The notes: a model not told the origin generated them from the sequence alone. Positions 1-10,058 are shown, counted from the stretch's first letter. The stretch: 33,448 bases of DNA from Candidatus Colwelliibacteriota bacterium (GCA_030700125.1 JAUYKE010000012.1:1-33448); one strand, 5' to 3'. A program made the numbers and translations.

Positions 1-270
1 TATAATCGCGGTTCGGTTATTGAGTCCCGCCTCGTTGGCTGGCTAAAAGACGCCTTAGAAATTCATGGTGAGAACCTTAAAGCAGTTACCGGGAAAGTTG
101 GTCACACCGGCGAAGGAGCCTGGACCGTCGCATCCGCTAAAGAAATGAAGATTAAAACTAAAATTATTGAAGAATCGCTAAAGTTTAGAAAAATGTCGGA
201 GAAACAACCGAGCTACACCGGCAAAATTTTGTCGGCTTTAAGGGAGGGGTTTGGAGGCCACAAGGTGTAA
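1..270 (+). CDS. gnd: 6-phosphogluconate dehydrogenase (decarboxylating), C-terminal fragment, truncated by window start
   Basis: Frame 1 reads YNRGSVIESRLVGWLKDAL...GKILSALREGFGGHKV*, resembling the 6PGDH C-terminal region (NRGSVIxS..., ALRxxFGGH). Confidence 0.8.
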   Translation, partial: YNRGSVIESRLVGWLKDALEIHGENLKAVTGKVGHTGEGAWTVASAKEMKIKTKIIEESLKFRKMSEKQPSYTGKILSALREGFGGHKV

Positions 271-279
271 ATTCAAAAT

Positions 280-1473
280 ATGGATAAGGAGGTAGCTCTC
301 AAGAAGCTCAAGCGCGACCTCGATGCCCTCGTGAGTCCCGAGGGCTATCTCTATGCTGGCGTCCCCACCAAATTTATGGGACTCTTTGGCAGAGATTCTC
401 TAATTTCCGGCTGGCAGCTTTTAGATTATGATTCGAGCTTTGCTAAGCAGGCTCTCCTATCACTGGCCGAAATCCAAGGTCAAAAAATAGATTTGAAAAC
501 CGGTGAGGAGCCGGGAAAAATTCCACATGAGTTTTATTCGAAAAACGTTCCCGAGAGCTGGTTTTCTAATGAGAAAAATGGAATTAAGTGGCTTGAAAAA
601 GAGAAACCGGTTTATTTCTCGGTTGACAGCACTCCCCTCTTCTTAATCGTTGCCGGCAAATATTACCGCCGCACAAAAGATAAAAACTTAATCCAGCAAT
701 TAAAACCAGCACTAGAGGGCGCTATAAGCTGGATAGTTAGCTATGGCATTATTAATGGCTTTCTAAGATACGGTGGAACAAATCCAGAAGAAGGATTAAT
801 CTCTCAAAGCTGGAAAGACGGCATTGGTGTTACCCTCAATAACCAGAAAGGTCCTGTGGCAATAGTTGAAGTCCAGGGCTACACTTTCCAAGCAGCCGAA
901 GAAGTTAAGAAGTTAGCCGAGGTTCTCGGACCATCGGAGACTACGGATAAATTTGTTGAAAGCACTCAAAAACTTAAAGAGCAATTTAACAAAAAGTTTT
1001 GGATGGAAGAACAAAGCTTTTATTGCCTGGGAATAGATGGTAACGATAACCAGATTAAGTCCATTACCAGCAACCCGGGCCAGCTCTTATTTACCGATAT
1101 TTTAGGTAAAGAACGGGTTTCTCAAATAGTTGACCGCATCTTTCAAAAAGATATGTGGACTCCTTACGGAATTAGAACTCACTCTACTCTGGAACCGGAT
1201 TTTGATCCCCTGTCTTATCAGCGGGGATCTGTCTGGCCTCACGACAATTGGATAATCGCCCAGGGCTTAATTAAGGGGGGGTATAAAAAAGAGGCTAAAA
1301 AAATCAGAGAAGCTTTATTCAGCGCTTATCAAAAATTTGGTTTCCTGCCGGAATTTTACGGCGTCACTCTCGATGACCAAATTACTTTTGACGACGACAA
1401 TCTGGAAGATAAACCAGTCACGATCCAAGCCTGGTCAGTAGGAGCAATGATAAATTTCTTGACAAGAAAATAG
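280..1473 (+). CDS. Amylo-alpha-1,6-glucosidase / glycogen debranching enzyme C-terminal-like protein
   Basis: 397 aa; motifs FMGLFGRDSLISGWQLL and SYQRGSVWPHDNWIIAQGL typical of (alpha/alpha)6 debranching-type glucosidases. Confidence 0.8.
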   Translation: MDKEVALKKLKRDLDALVSPEGYLYAGVPTKFMGLFGRDSLISGWQLLDYDSSFAKQALLSLAEIQGQKIDLKTGEEPGKIPHEFYSKNVPESWFSNEKNGIKWLEKEKPVYFSVDSTPLFLIVAGKYYRRTKDKNLIQQLKPALEGAISWIVSYGIINGFLRYGGTNPEEGLISQSWKDGIGVTLNNQKGPVAIVEVQGYTFQAAEEVKKLAEVLGPSETTDKFVESTQKLKEQFNKKFWMEEQSFYCLGIDGNDNQIKSITSNPGQLLFTDILGKERVSQIVDRIFQKDMWTPYGIRTHSTLEPDFDPLSYQRGSVWPHDNWIIAQGLIKGGYKKEAKKIREALFSAYQKFGFLPEFYGVTLDDQITFDDDNLEDKPVTIQAWSVGAMINFLTRK

Positions 1474-1487
1474 AATCCCCATTAACT

Positions 1488-1513
1488 TTTCTAGATTCTA
1501 ATTTCTAGCTTCT
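1488..1513. repeat. Dispersed 26-bp repeat, copy 1
   Basis: TTTCTAGATTCTAATTTCTAGCTTCT; one mismatch to copy at 18881-18906. Confidence 0.7.
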
Positions 1514-1990
1514 AGATTCTGCCCGATTATAGCGGCCCATTAATTCTGCCTGGGATAAAATATGACTTTGCATTGCCGCTTCTAAGTCGCTTTTTGTCGT
1601 TGTCTCCGGCGATAAATCGAGCACAGTATCCAAAGCATAAAGCTTAAAGAAATAACGATGCTCCCTATCCGGTGGGCAAGGACCTTGATAACCTAATCTA
1701 CTGCTGGTGTTTTTACCAACCGCCCATTGGCCCTGCTTGCCGGCCCGCAGGTCTTGGCCTTCAGTGATTTCATTCGTCTCCGGCGGGATATTCCACACAA
1801 GCCAATGGTCCCACACTCCATCCGGTCGAATAGATTTTGGCACATCCGGATCATCCATTATCAAAACTAAACTTTCCGTACCCTGCGGCACATCCGAAAT
1901 TTTCATGGGCGGACTAATATTCTCCCCGTCACAGGTATATTTTGCGGGAATCGCTCCTTCATGCTCAAATACTGAACTCTCCAATTTCAT
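1505..1990 (-). CDS. YbhB/YbcL family Raf kinase inhibitor-like (PEBP) protein
   Basis: 161 aa; IPAKYTCDGENISPP, MDDPDVP, DHWLVWNIPP, GYQGPCPP, HRYFFKLYALD motifs. Confidence 0.93.
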   Translation of the reverse strand: MKLESSVFEHEGAIPAKYTCDGENISPPMKISDVPQGTESLVLIMDDPDVPKSIRPDGVWDHWLVWNIPPETNEITEGQDLRAGKQGQWAVGKNTSSRLGYQGPCPPDREHRYFFKLYALDTVLDLSPETTTKSDLEAAMQSHILSQAELMGRYNRAESRS

Positions 1991-2031
1991 AGTTTTAATT
2001 TTACTCGATCTTCCCCTATTAATATATAAAC

Positions 2032-2124
2032 GCTGTCGGACAGCCTTATATTAGGAACGAAGCAAAAGGGCAATCTATCGTCATTAGATGACGATAGACA
2101 TACTAAGGCTGTCGGACAGCCTTA
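2032..2124. repeat. Cluster of three hairpins: GCTGTCGGACAGC, CTATCGTCAT-TAG-ATGACGATAG, TAAGGCTGTCGGACAGCCTTA
   Basis: 2032-2044, 2075-2097 and 2104-2124; all perfect stems. Confidence 0.8.
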
Positions 2125-2134
2125 ATATGGAAGG

Positions 2135-4439
2135 CTAATCTACCACGATAGTGGAGGAGGCGCTGCGGGTGGTGGCGCCTTCATTGTCGGTGGCGATAGC
2201 GGAGATGGTGTGGGTGCCGACGGAGAGCGGGATCTGGGCGCTGAAAGGTGAAGTGGTATCCGTCACAACATCGGTGGCGGTGTCGGTGAAGACAACTTGG
2301 GTGATATTGCCGTCATAGTCGGAGGCGGTGGCGGTGGCAGTGGTAACGGCAGCGGAAGAGCTGGCATTGTCCCCTTTCCAGAGGAAGGTGAGACTGGAAT
2401 CATAAGGGAAGTCTAGTGGGTTAGGATCTGTTGAGCCGAAGCCGTTGATGGTGGAGGCGTCTGCATCAGAAAGGGTGCCGGTGCCAGCGGCAAACCAGAA
2501 CATCTGCCCGTCTACTTCGCCGGTGGCGGCAGCGTTACCAATGTCGAGTGTCGTGGCGGCAAGCACTGGGATGTTATTGTTCGCGACTTTCGTAAACGCC
2601 GATCCGTTGACCGAGATCCCGCTCTGGGTCGCCGCCCATGTCCCGATGACTGTCAACAAATCATTGAGTGCAAGTGCTGGTGTCGAAATCTCCGCCTCAG
2701 CTCCGACCCCGGACGCTTTACGGCGTAGCGAAATTACGTCTGTCGTAATGCCCATGTGTATCTCAAGACGGTCATTATCGGTATCATACCAGCGGGCGAG
2801 GCGCGGAGTGCCGGACGGTTCTGCGACGCGCGACCAGCCGATCTGAATACGGGTGGCGAACCATCCTTGGGTCGTATTAATTAATGTCGTCGATGCCTGA
2901 AGGCGACCGCCATTCCGATTAGCCTCGGCACCGTCCGTGTGGATATATGGAGTTGCGACCCCTTGCGAACGCTCCCATTGCAAACCGTCAATATAGATAA
3001 ACTTGCCGGCAGAGGGGGCTGAAGCGCTATCAACCAGGAATGTGCCCGCCATGTCTCCGGCAACGGGTGTTGTCATCACCCAGATACGCTGCCACTGATT
3101 AACCACTAACATGTCGGCGTTCAACTGGTTGCTGGACGCCGACCCAACGAAGTCCGGTGTCGTAATCCGTACCTGACCACCATCCCAGTCAGACGGGATA
3201 TATACCCACGCCGACGCCCAATGAATAAGACTGGCTGTCACACCGTTAATTGTTCCTGTCAGTAACGTCGCTGAGTCAGCATAGGTGACCTTCGCTGAGG
3301 CGACTCCAAACTTCGCCTGCGTAGTCGAGCGAGCTAAAATGTTTGTGCCACCCGTCGTCCAGCCTGTTGTATTCGTTTCAAGGCCACCGTTTGTAATCCT
3401 GTTCGTGCTGGCCTCCCACATACCAAAGCTCGATTCTGTCGTACGCCCGTCTCCCTGGGTATTGGTGGTTCTTGTAGCGTCAGTTATCTCATTGCCGGAA
3501 ACGGTAAGAGCCGGGGTGGAACTGGCAGAAGGGACACCGCTTAAGGAGATAGTGGGAGGAGAGTTGGTTCTTCCGCCACCGGTTGCCCAGGAGACCTTGA
3601 AGGTGACGGGGTAGGAAGTTGTTTTGGCGCCTTTGTCGTCCGTGGCAACGGCGGTTAAAGAGTAATCGCCGACAGCGATGTTCACCCATCTCATACTCCA
3701 GGGAGCTTGAGAGACGGCGCCGAGGAGGTTGGTACCTTCAAAGAATTCCACTTTACCTATTACGCCGTCGTCATCTGCGACAGAGGCGATAATCTCAACT
3801 GAAGCCGGGGCGGTGAGGGTGGCACCGTAGGGATTGATGATGTTCACTCTGGGAGGAGAGTTGGAGACGGTTGATGTGGGGGAAAGAGAAGCTGTCGAGG
3901 TGGGAGTGGTGGCAGGAATTATGACGGGAGGAGGGGTGGCTGGAGGAGGCTTTAGAGCCGGGAATTGAGAAGGAAGGACATCCGAAGCAAGAGGAACATT
4001 AAGAGCGATTTCTCTATTGATGGAAGCTCTGGTCTTGGGGCCGAAAACGCCGTAGCCCCGGAGGCCGGGGCTGGCAATGCCGGTGCGTTCCTGGTAACGC
4101 TGGACGGCTTTCTCCGTGAGGGGGCCGAAATATCCGGTGACTAGTCCTTCGGGGTAGATGTCGGGGTATTTGGAGAGAAGTCTTTGCAGTTTGGAAACCT
4201 CGCCGTTTGTTTGGAGATTAGTGAGGCCCCGGTAGAGGTTGGCCTGGAAAGGGGAGATTTCTGGCTGCTGGCCGGTAGGGGCGGAAAGAAAGGCCTGGAG
4301 AGCTTCAATCTGTTTCTGAATGGCTTGAATTTGACTCTGAATCTCCTGAAGGGTGATTGCCTCGGCTGTTGGTAGAGAAGGGATTATAAGAGAGAGAGAG
4401 AAGGGCTATGAAACTGGGAAATACGTATTTATTTCGCAT
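2135..4439 (-). CDS. Secreted peptidoglycan-binding / Ig-like / CBM-LamG surface protein, frameshifted inside the signal peptide
   Basis: ORF track shows 2135..3847 (GTG start), but the frame stays open to 4405 (…SLSLIIPSLPTAEAITLQEIQSQIQAIQKQ…LQRLLSKYPDIYPEGLVTGYFGPLTEKAVQRYQ…). The only plausible ATG (4439, MRNKYVFPSFIALLSLS) is in another frame; the frames meet at an (AG)6 tract at 4389-4400. Confidence 0.75.
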
Positions 4440-4524
4440 GTCAGAAGATATATTCAATAGGAAACCGGGCTAGAACAACCCATTCAATTATAGCAGATTC
4501 TTCGGACGCGGAGTTAATACGGGG

Positions 4525-4598
4525 ACGTCCGACATCCAGGCGTTAGCGTAATATTGGGGATGTCGGACGTTCGATAATATATGGCTGTCGGACAGTCA
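4525..4598. repeat. Related TGTCGGACA-core hairpins on the other side of the LamG gene
   Basis: ACGTCCGACATCC (4525-4537) / GGATGTCGGACGT (4558-4570), and CTGTCGGACAG (4585-4595). Confidence 0.75.
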
Positions 4599-4605
4599 TA
4601 GGTGG

Positions 4606-4872
4606 CTATATTACTTGGAAATTCTCGAAATTTTTAAGATCCCCTTCTTCAATTTCGACTTTATCCACTTTTGCCATCTCCGGTCCTTCCCAGCTCCAGC
4701 TTACCAGCTTTTCCAGTCCTTCTTCCGGCCCTTCCGCCTCAATATAAACCGGCCCATCCGCCTCATTCCGGACAAATCCCTTAATCCTCCATTCTTCTGC
4801 TTTTCGCTTCACCGAATCCCTAAAGAAAACTCCCTGAACCCGGCCATAGATTTTAATATTTAAGTGTTTCAC
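4606..4872 (-). CDS. acyP: Acylphosphatase
   Basis: 88 aa; IYGRVQGVFFRDSVKRKAEEWRIKGFVRNEADGPVYIEAEG. Confidence 0.95.
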   Translation of the reverse strand: MKHLNIKIYGRVQGVFFRDSVKRKAEEWRIKGFVRNEADGPVYIEAEGPEEGLEKLVSWSWEGPEMAKVDKVEIEEGDLKNFENFQVI

Positions 4873-4890
4873 AAATTAAATCATTATTTA

Positions 4891-6531
4891 CTATCTGGGG
4901 TGTTTCAAGTGAGCCAATGCGTACTCCAAGCTCGCCCCCACTTTCTTCCCTGGATTAAAAATGTTATCCGGATCGAAAATCCTCTTTACTTCTTCAAAAA
5001 GTTTATAGACTTCTTCTCCGTACATTTGCTTTAAATAGGGGCTTCTGATTAATCCGTCGTTATGCTCGGCGGTCATCGATCCCCCGTATCTAAATACCAA
5101 TTGGTATACATCATCAGTAAGTTTATGAATCACTTCTTTTGCATCGGCGCGTGAAAGATTCATCAAAGGAATAATGTGAAGGTTCCCTTCTCCTATATGG
5201 CCGGCGATGGTATAAGTCAGATCATACTTCCCCATAATCTCTTCCAGTTTAGGTAAAAATTCGGGCAAACTATCCGGCGGAACAATAATATCGTCAATGA
5301 AGGGGGCGGTTTGTTTGTTTTTAATTTTATGACGAAGTAGATTAAAACTTTCTCGTCGAATCCAATGATATTTATCTACCTCCGCACTGCTCTCGGTAAT
5401 TCTTGATTTAACTCCGAATTCTTGAATTGCCTTCCTCGCTTGGTTGACTCTCGTAAGAACTTCTTCCTCGCCCTCCCCGGTAAATTCAGCGGTAAGAACC
5501 AGTTTAGGCATCCCGCCGGTCAAAAGCATTCTAATCTCCGGCAGAAACTTCCAACCGACAGATACGATACTACCCTTAAGCAGTTTTACAAATTGAGGTA
5601 TAAAGCGAATTGCCAATTTAAGCGTGTGATCGTCGTACGACTCGAAGGTTTCCGGCTTATGCTCAAGCACCCGATTCACCAATTCCGCTAATGGCTTCAA
5701 GTCCCGCAAAAAAATAACCAGCATCCTAGAGCATGGTTTTGGCTCTATCAATTCAAATTTAATTTTAGTAATAAGCCCCAGTGTCCCTTGAGAACCGACA
5801 AAAAGTTGAGTTAAATCAAAAATTTCTTTATCCCAAACATCCCATAAGGCATAACCGGCCGAATTCTTGTGAACTTTCGGTTTAGCATTTTGGAGTAAAT
5901 CGTAATTCTTATCAACTATTTCGTAGATTCGGCGATAAATCTCTCCTTCAAAATTATCAAGCTTAAGTTTGGCACCTAGTGTTTCCCTATCGAGTGGCGT
6001 GAGGGCATATTCATTCCCGTCGCTTAAAACAACTTTCAACCCCTTAACGTATCGATCGGTCTTGCCGTAAACGAGTGTTTTCTCTCCGCCGGCGTTATTG
6101 GCCGCCATCCCGCCCACCGTACAAATTTCCCGAGAAGCCGGAAAAGAAGGCAAAATCAAATTATACTCTAGGGTTCTTGTATCAAAATCACGATAAAAAA
6201 CCCCGGGCTCCACCGAAACGTGGTGGTTTTTTATATCTTCAATCCCGGTAAAATGCCGGCTGAAATCAACAATAACGGATTCTCCGAGCGGCCCGCCGGT
6301 CATATCGCTCCCGCCGGAACGAGGAGTTAGATAAATTTGCCGGTAATCTTTTCCTTTCTCTCCCGAAACAAATTTAACTAAGGACTTTAAATCTTCGGCA
6401 TCCTTAGGAAAAACAACTGCTTGAGGTTGAACCTCAAATAAACTGGCATCCCGACTATAACGAGCGAGAGTTTTTCCATCACTTACAACCTCGCCTCGAA
6501 TTACTTCTTTTAATTTATCAACCAAATCCAC
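4891..6531 (-). CDS. FAD-binding oxidase (GlcD/D-lactate dehydrogenase-like)
   Basis: 546 aa; PRSGGSDMTGGPLG FAD-binding region, GGMAANNAGGEKTLVYGKT, AGHIGEGNLHIIPL, HNDGLIRSPYL, FDPDNIFNPGK. Confidence 0.92.
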   Translation of the reverse strand: MDLVDKLKEVIRGEVVSDGKTLARYSRDASLFEVQPQAVVFPKDAEDLKSLVKFVSGEKGKDYRQIYLTPRSGGSDMTGGPLGESVIVDFSRHFTGIEDIKNHHVSVEPGVFYRDFDTRTLEYNLILPSFPASREICTVGGMAANNAGGEKTLVYGKTDRYVKGLKVVLSDGNEYALTPLDRETLGAKLKLDNFEGEIYRRIYEIVDKNYDLLQNAKPKVHKNSAGYALWDVWDKEIFDLTQLFVGSQGTLGLITKIKFELIEPKPCSRMLVIFLRDLKPLAELVNRVLEHKPETFESYDDHTLKLAIRFIPQFVKLLKGSIVSVGWKFLPEIRMLLTGGMPKLVLTAEFTGEGEEEVLTRVNQARKAIQEFGVKSRITESSAEVDKYHWIRRESFNLLRHKIKNKQTAPFIDDIIVPPDSLPEFLPKLEEIMGKYDLTYTIAGHIGEGNLHIIPLMNLSRADAKEVIHKLTDDVYQLVFRYGGSMTAEHNDGLIRSPYLKQMYGEEVYKLFEEVKRIFDPDNIFNPGKKVGASLEYALAHLKHPR

Positions 6532-6536
6532 TGATT

Positions 6537-7130
6537 CTATTCTAACAGATTTAAGACATCGACTGCTCCCGCTCTTTTAATCACAACCCTCCCATTCTCG
6601 AAGGCAACAAGTGTCGAGGGTAAACCCTCCAGCTGCCCCTCGTCCAGATAAAAATCCGCTTTATCTCCGAAATAGCTTTTAGCTTCCTCAACCGTTTTAG
6701 CGGACGCCAAGCCCTCAGGATTAGCACTCGGTGCCACTAGCGGGCCCGTTTGCCTGATTAGCTCAACTAAATCTTCTTTTTGAGGAATCCGAAGAGCCAA
6801 GTTTTCTGTGCCACGATGCAAGTATTTAAATTCAGAGTTTGGGCACGGCAGGATGACGCTTACTTTCCCTGGCCAAACTCTTAAAAGAAATTGTTTTAGA
6901 AAATCATCCAGCTTAATTTTAAAAATAGTTAAATCGTCGAGCGAGCCAATCAAAATCACCATTGGCTTCTCTGGTGTACGTCCTCGGAGAACGTACATGC
7001 GTTCTACTGTTGCGGGGTTCAAGGCCGAGCCAACCAAAGCATAAATCGTATCAGTTGCAAGAACTCCAACCTTTCCCTCTTTCAAAAGGTTAATAGGTTT
7101 TGCTCTTCGAGGATCTATCTTATCTAGCAA
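6537..7130 (-). CDS. Sua5/YciO/YrdC family threonylcarbamoyl-AMP synthase-like protein
   Basis: 197 aa; GKVGVLATDTIYALVGSA, RGRTPEKPMVILI, VWPGKVSVILP, LALRIPQ, GPLVAPSANPEGLASA. Confidence 0.92.
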   Translation of the reverse strand: MLDKIDPRRAKPINLLKEGKVGVLATDTIYALVGSALNPATVERMYVLRGRTPEKPMVILIGSLDDLTIFKIKLDDFLKQFLLRVWPGKVSVILPCPNSEFKYLHRGTENLALRIPQKEDLVELIRQTGPLVAPSANPEGLASAKTVEEAKSYFGDKADFYLDEGQLEGLPSTLVAFENGRVVIKRAGAVDVLNLLE

Positions 7131-7365
7131 ACCTATTGTAAATCTTTGCCAAAACCCAGCCTCCTACAAACCCGTAAATCAAATGCTGAATCACCATCAC
7201 TGCCATTCCGCCCCAAGTGTAGCTCCAAAAAGGATGACTTATTCCCCAAGCTGTTACAAAAGCATCACCAACACCAGTAAGGAGCGAAAAAGTCATTACC
7301 AAAAACCACCAACTGCCAGCCACTATAGCTAAAGCCAATCCCAGCGCTTTAGAATTTAGAGTCAT
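7120..7365 (-). CDS. Small membrane protein of unknown function
   Basis: 81 aa with two or more hydrophobic helices; overlaps the upstream end of the YrdC-like gene (possible coupling). Confidence 0.6.
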   Translation of the reverse strand: MTLNSKALGLALAIVAGSWWFLVMTFSLLTGVGDAFVTAWGISHPFWSYTWGGMAVMVIQHLIYGFVGGWVLAKIYNRFAR

Positions 7366-7397
7366 AAAAAAATAATTATTACACTCGACCTTTCCAA

Positions 7398-8306
7398 TTA
7401 AACTTTCAAATAGCGCCGGATCGCGATAAAACTTGAGATGACCCCGATCCCGATTCCAAAAAGCAGTTGATATAGAACGAGAAGGAAAAAATGCGATGTG
7501 AAGTACTCCCTCAAGTCCATCGCCGGGATAAAAAGCTTAACGTAAGGCGCGGCGAACCAGACAACCGGCGTTACGAGAGCAATGCTTATAACTGCCGTAA
7601 TTAAGCCGTAAATTACTCCCATTACCACAAACGGTCCTCTTACATAAATATTGGAGGCCCCAACTAACCGCATAATTGAAATCTCGTCTCGGTTTGAATA
7701 AATCCCCAGAAGAATCGTGTTGAAAGCTACGAGAATCGCCACGATGGTGAGGAATAGTGCTGCCAGAAGTCCCACTTGGCGAGAAACCTTGATAATTGAG
7801 GCCAACCGGTCAATCACTACCTGATTTTCATTATAAGTAATTTTCTCCACCAAATCCCCGGAGACATTATTATTTAAGTAATTGGCGATAATTGAATACT
7901 TACTCGGATCCCCGGCCTTTATATTCAAAGAAGCGGAAAGCGGATTTTCTTCCAGCTCTTCAACTGCTTGACTGATTGTTACATCGCCCTTATGGCGTTC
8001 CCTAAATGACTCTAACGCCTCGTCCCTGGAAACATATTCCACCGATTTCACTTCAGTCATCTGTTCCAGATTACTTTTAATGCGCAGCATCTCGTCTTCC
8101 GACGTGGCAGTTTTAAAATAGATACTGATATCAATTTTGTCTTGAATGGAATTAATCGCCGTGTTGGCAATAACCCCGGAGATAATCAATCCTTCAAAAA
8201 CTAAAAGCGCCAAGAGAATCACCACCATTGTTGCTATTGAGAGTAATCTCTGCCGCCAGAAAGTTTGAATCCCGTATTTTATTAATCTGTGAATTGCAGT
8301 AAGCAT
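7398..8306 (-). CDS. ftsX: Cell division protein FtsX (permease-like)
   Basis: 302 aa, 4-TM topology; directly downstream of ftsE; DISIYFKTATSEDEM, VEYVSRDEALESF. Confidence 0.93.
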   Translation of the reverse strand: MLTAIHRLIKYGIQTFWRQRLLSIATMVVILLALLVFEGLIISGVIANTAINSIQDKIDISIYFKTATSEDEMLRIKSNLEQMTEVKSVEYVSRDEALESFRERHKGDVTISQAVEELEENPLSASLNIKAGDPSKYSIIANYLNNNVSGDLVEKITYNENQVVIDRLASIIKVSRQVGLLAALFLTIVAILVAFNTILLGIYSNRDEISIMRLVGASNIYVRGPFVVMGVIYGLITAVISIALVTPVVWFAAPYVKLFIPAMDLREYFTSHFFLLVLYQLLFGIGIGVISSFIAIRRYLKV

Positions 8307-8996
8307 CTATGCCAATGAATATTTCCCTTTTGCTACGTCTCTCATCACCCGGCCGTTCTCCAATAAAATCACTCTCCGCCCCAATTGATTAACAATTTCT
8401 TTATTGTGAGTTGCCAAAAGTACCGTTGTTCCCAGCTGATTAATCTGTTGAAGCAAAGTAATAATTCCCAAGCTGTTGAAAGGATCTAAATTACCGGTTG
8501 GCTCGTCAGCCACTATCACATCCGGCCGATTGACCATCGCTCTTGCAATCGCCACCCGCTGCTTTTCTCCACCGGAGAGTTCGTGGATAAAATTTTCCGC
8601 CTTATCAGCCAAGTCCACCAAATCAAGCACTTCCTCCACTAAGTCATCTATTTCCCTCTGTGGCCGGCCAGCCACTTCCAATGCGAAGGCCACATTTTCA
8701 TAAGCGGTCTTAGTCGGCAGCAGTTTAAAATCCTGAAAAACAACTCCAATATGCCGCCGCATTTCCGGTAGCTGCTTCGGCTTCATTTCACTAATATCAT
8801 AATGACCAAAAATAACCCTTCCTTTTGAAGGTTTCTCTTCTCCGATTAAGAGCTTAATAAGAGTGGACTTCCCTGCCCCTGATCGCCCCACAATTGAAAC
8901 AAACTCTCGGGGATTAATTTTAAAGTTTACGTCCACTAAAGCAGAGTGGTTACTGCTGTTATAATAGATTTTAGAAACGTTCTGGAAATTAATCAT
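8307..8996 (-). CDS. ftsE: Cell division ATP-binding protein FtsE
   Basis: 229 aa; Walker [10 protein letters not shown], signature [14 protein letters not shown], Walker [13 protein letters not shown]. Confidence 0.95.
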   Translation of the reverse strand: MINFQNVSKIYYNSSNHSALVDVNFKINPREFVSIVGRSGAGKSTLIKLLIGEEKPSKGRVIFGHYDISEMKPKQLPEMRRHIGVVFQDFKLLPTKTAYENVAFALEVAGRPQREIDDLVEEVLDLVDLADKAENFIHELSGGEKQRVAIARAMVNRPDVIVADEPTGNLDPFNSLGIITLLQQINQLGTTVLLATHNKEIVNQLGRRVILLENGRVMRDVAKGKYSLA

Positions 8997-9985
8997 CTAC
9001 TTTCGCGCTGACAGTTAGTAATTTTAGTCCAGCTTCTATGAATTCTTCAAGCCCTCCCTCTAAAACCTTGTCCACATCTCCCGTTTCCACGCCAGTCCGG
9101 TGATCTTTCACCATTTTATAGGGATGGAGGACATAGGAGCGGATTTGGTTGCCCCATTCCGGTTTTACCCTAGTTTTTAGCTCTCCAAGCTCTTTAGCTT
9201 GGTGGGCTTCCATTAACTTAACGATTTTCGCTTTCAAAAGATTCATTGCCCGCTCCCGATTTCTCGCTTGGGAACGTTCGACTTGCGAACTGGCCGAGAG
9301 ACTCGTCGGCAAGTGGACTAATCTTACCGCAGTTTCCACCTTATTCACATTCTGGCCGCCCGGCCCGGATGAGCGGAAAAATTCGGCTTTGATGTCTTTC
9401 TCCGGAATTTTAAGTTGAGCTGCCTCCACTTCCGGTAGCTCCGGCAATACCTCTACCTGTGCAAAAGAAGTATGGCGGAGCCCTTTAGCGTCATATGGCG
9501 AGATTCTTACCAAACGGTGGACGCCGTTCTCCCCTTTCAGAAACCCATAGGCGTAATTTCCCTGGATCTCGATTGTATTATCGTCAATCTCTTTCGTCTT
9601 CCATCCGCTGGAGGTGGCATACTTCACGTACATTTGAGAAAGCATGTTAGCCCAATCTTCGGCGTCTTTCCCACCAGCACCGGCATAAAAAGATAAAACC
9701 GCCGTACCGGAATCGTACCTCCCTGAAAGCAAAGTTTTAATCTCAAATTTTCTTAATTTTTCTTCCGAATCAATCGCCTCGAATTCATCAATCAAATTGC
9801 GAATCATCCCCGCCTCCTTACTTTTCGCTTCGGCTAACTGACGATTTTCTTTCCATATATCCGGACTAGAAATTTCCGCCTCTAGTTCTTGAAGTTTTAT
9901 CCTCTTACTGGAAAGGTCAAAGACGCTCGCCTAAGCGGCGAGCCAACTCTTGTAAATTTTGGTTATTATTTTCTTTATTTGTCAT
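8989..9985 (-). CDS. prfB: Peptide chain release factor 2, expressed by programmed +1 frameshift
   Basis: ORF track starts at 9807 only. Upstream ATG at 9985 reads MTNKENNNQNLQELARRLGERL then CTT TGA C (9922-9916); shifting +1 gives DLSSKRIKLQELEAEISSPDIWKENRQLAEAKSKEAGMIRN… joining the listed ORF. SSGPGGQNVNKVETAVRLVHLP is the GGQ motif. Confidence 0.95.
9916..9922 (-). promoter_or_regulatory. RF2 programmed frameshift site CUU-UGA-C
   Basis: CTTTGAC on the minus strand, preceded by a purine-rich AGGCGAG. Confidence 0.92.
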
Positions 9986-10058
9986 TACAGTTTTAATCTT
10001 ATCAAAAAATAGCCCGCTCTTCAATCCACAATGATTTTTCATGAGCTGAAGGGTGGGG

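Noticed and set aside
2445-3614. Plus-strand ORFs 2445..2846 and 3285..3614 opposite the LamG gene
   Set aside because: Antisense to a clear domain-bearing frame; Val/Pro-rich translations look like artefacts of biased codons
9785-9985. prfB looking truncated or broken at its 5' end
   Set aside because: CTTTGAC is the canonical RF2 programmed frameshift; treated as regulation, not a pseudogene
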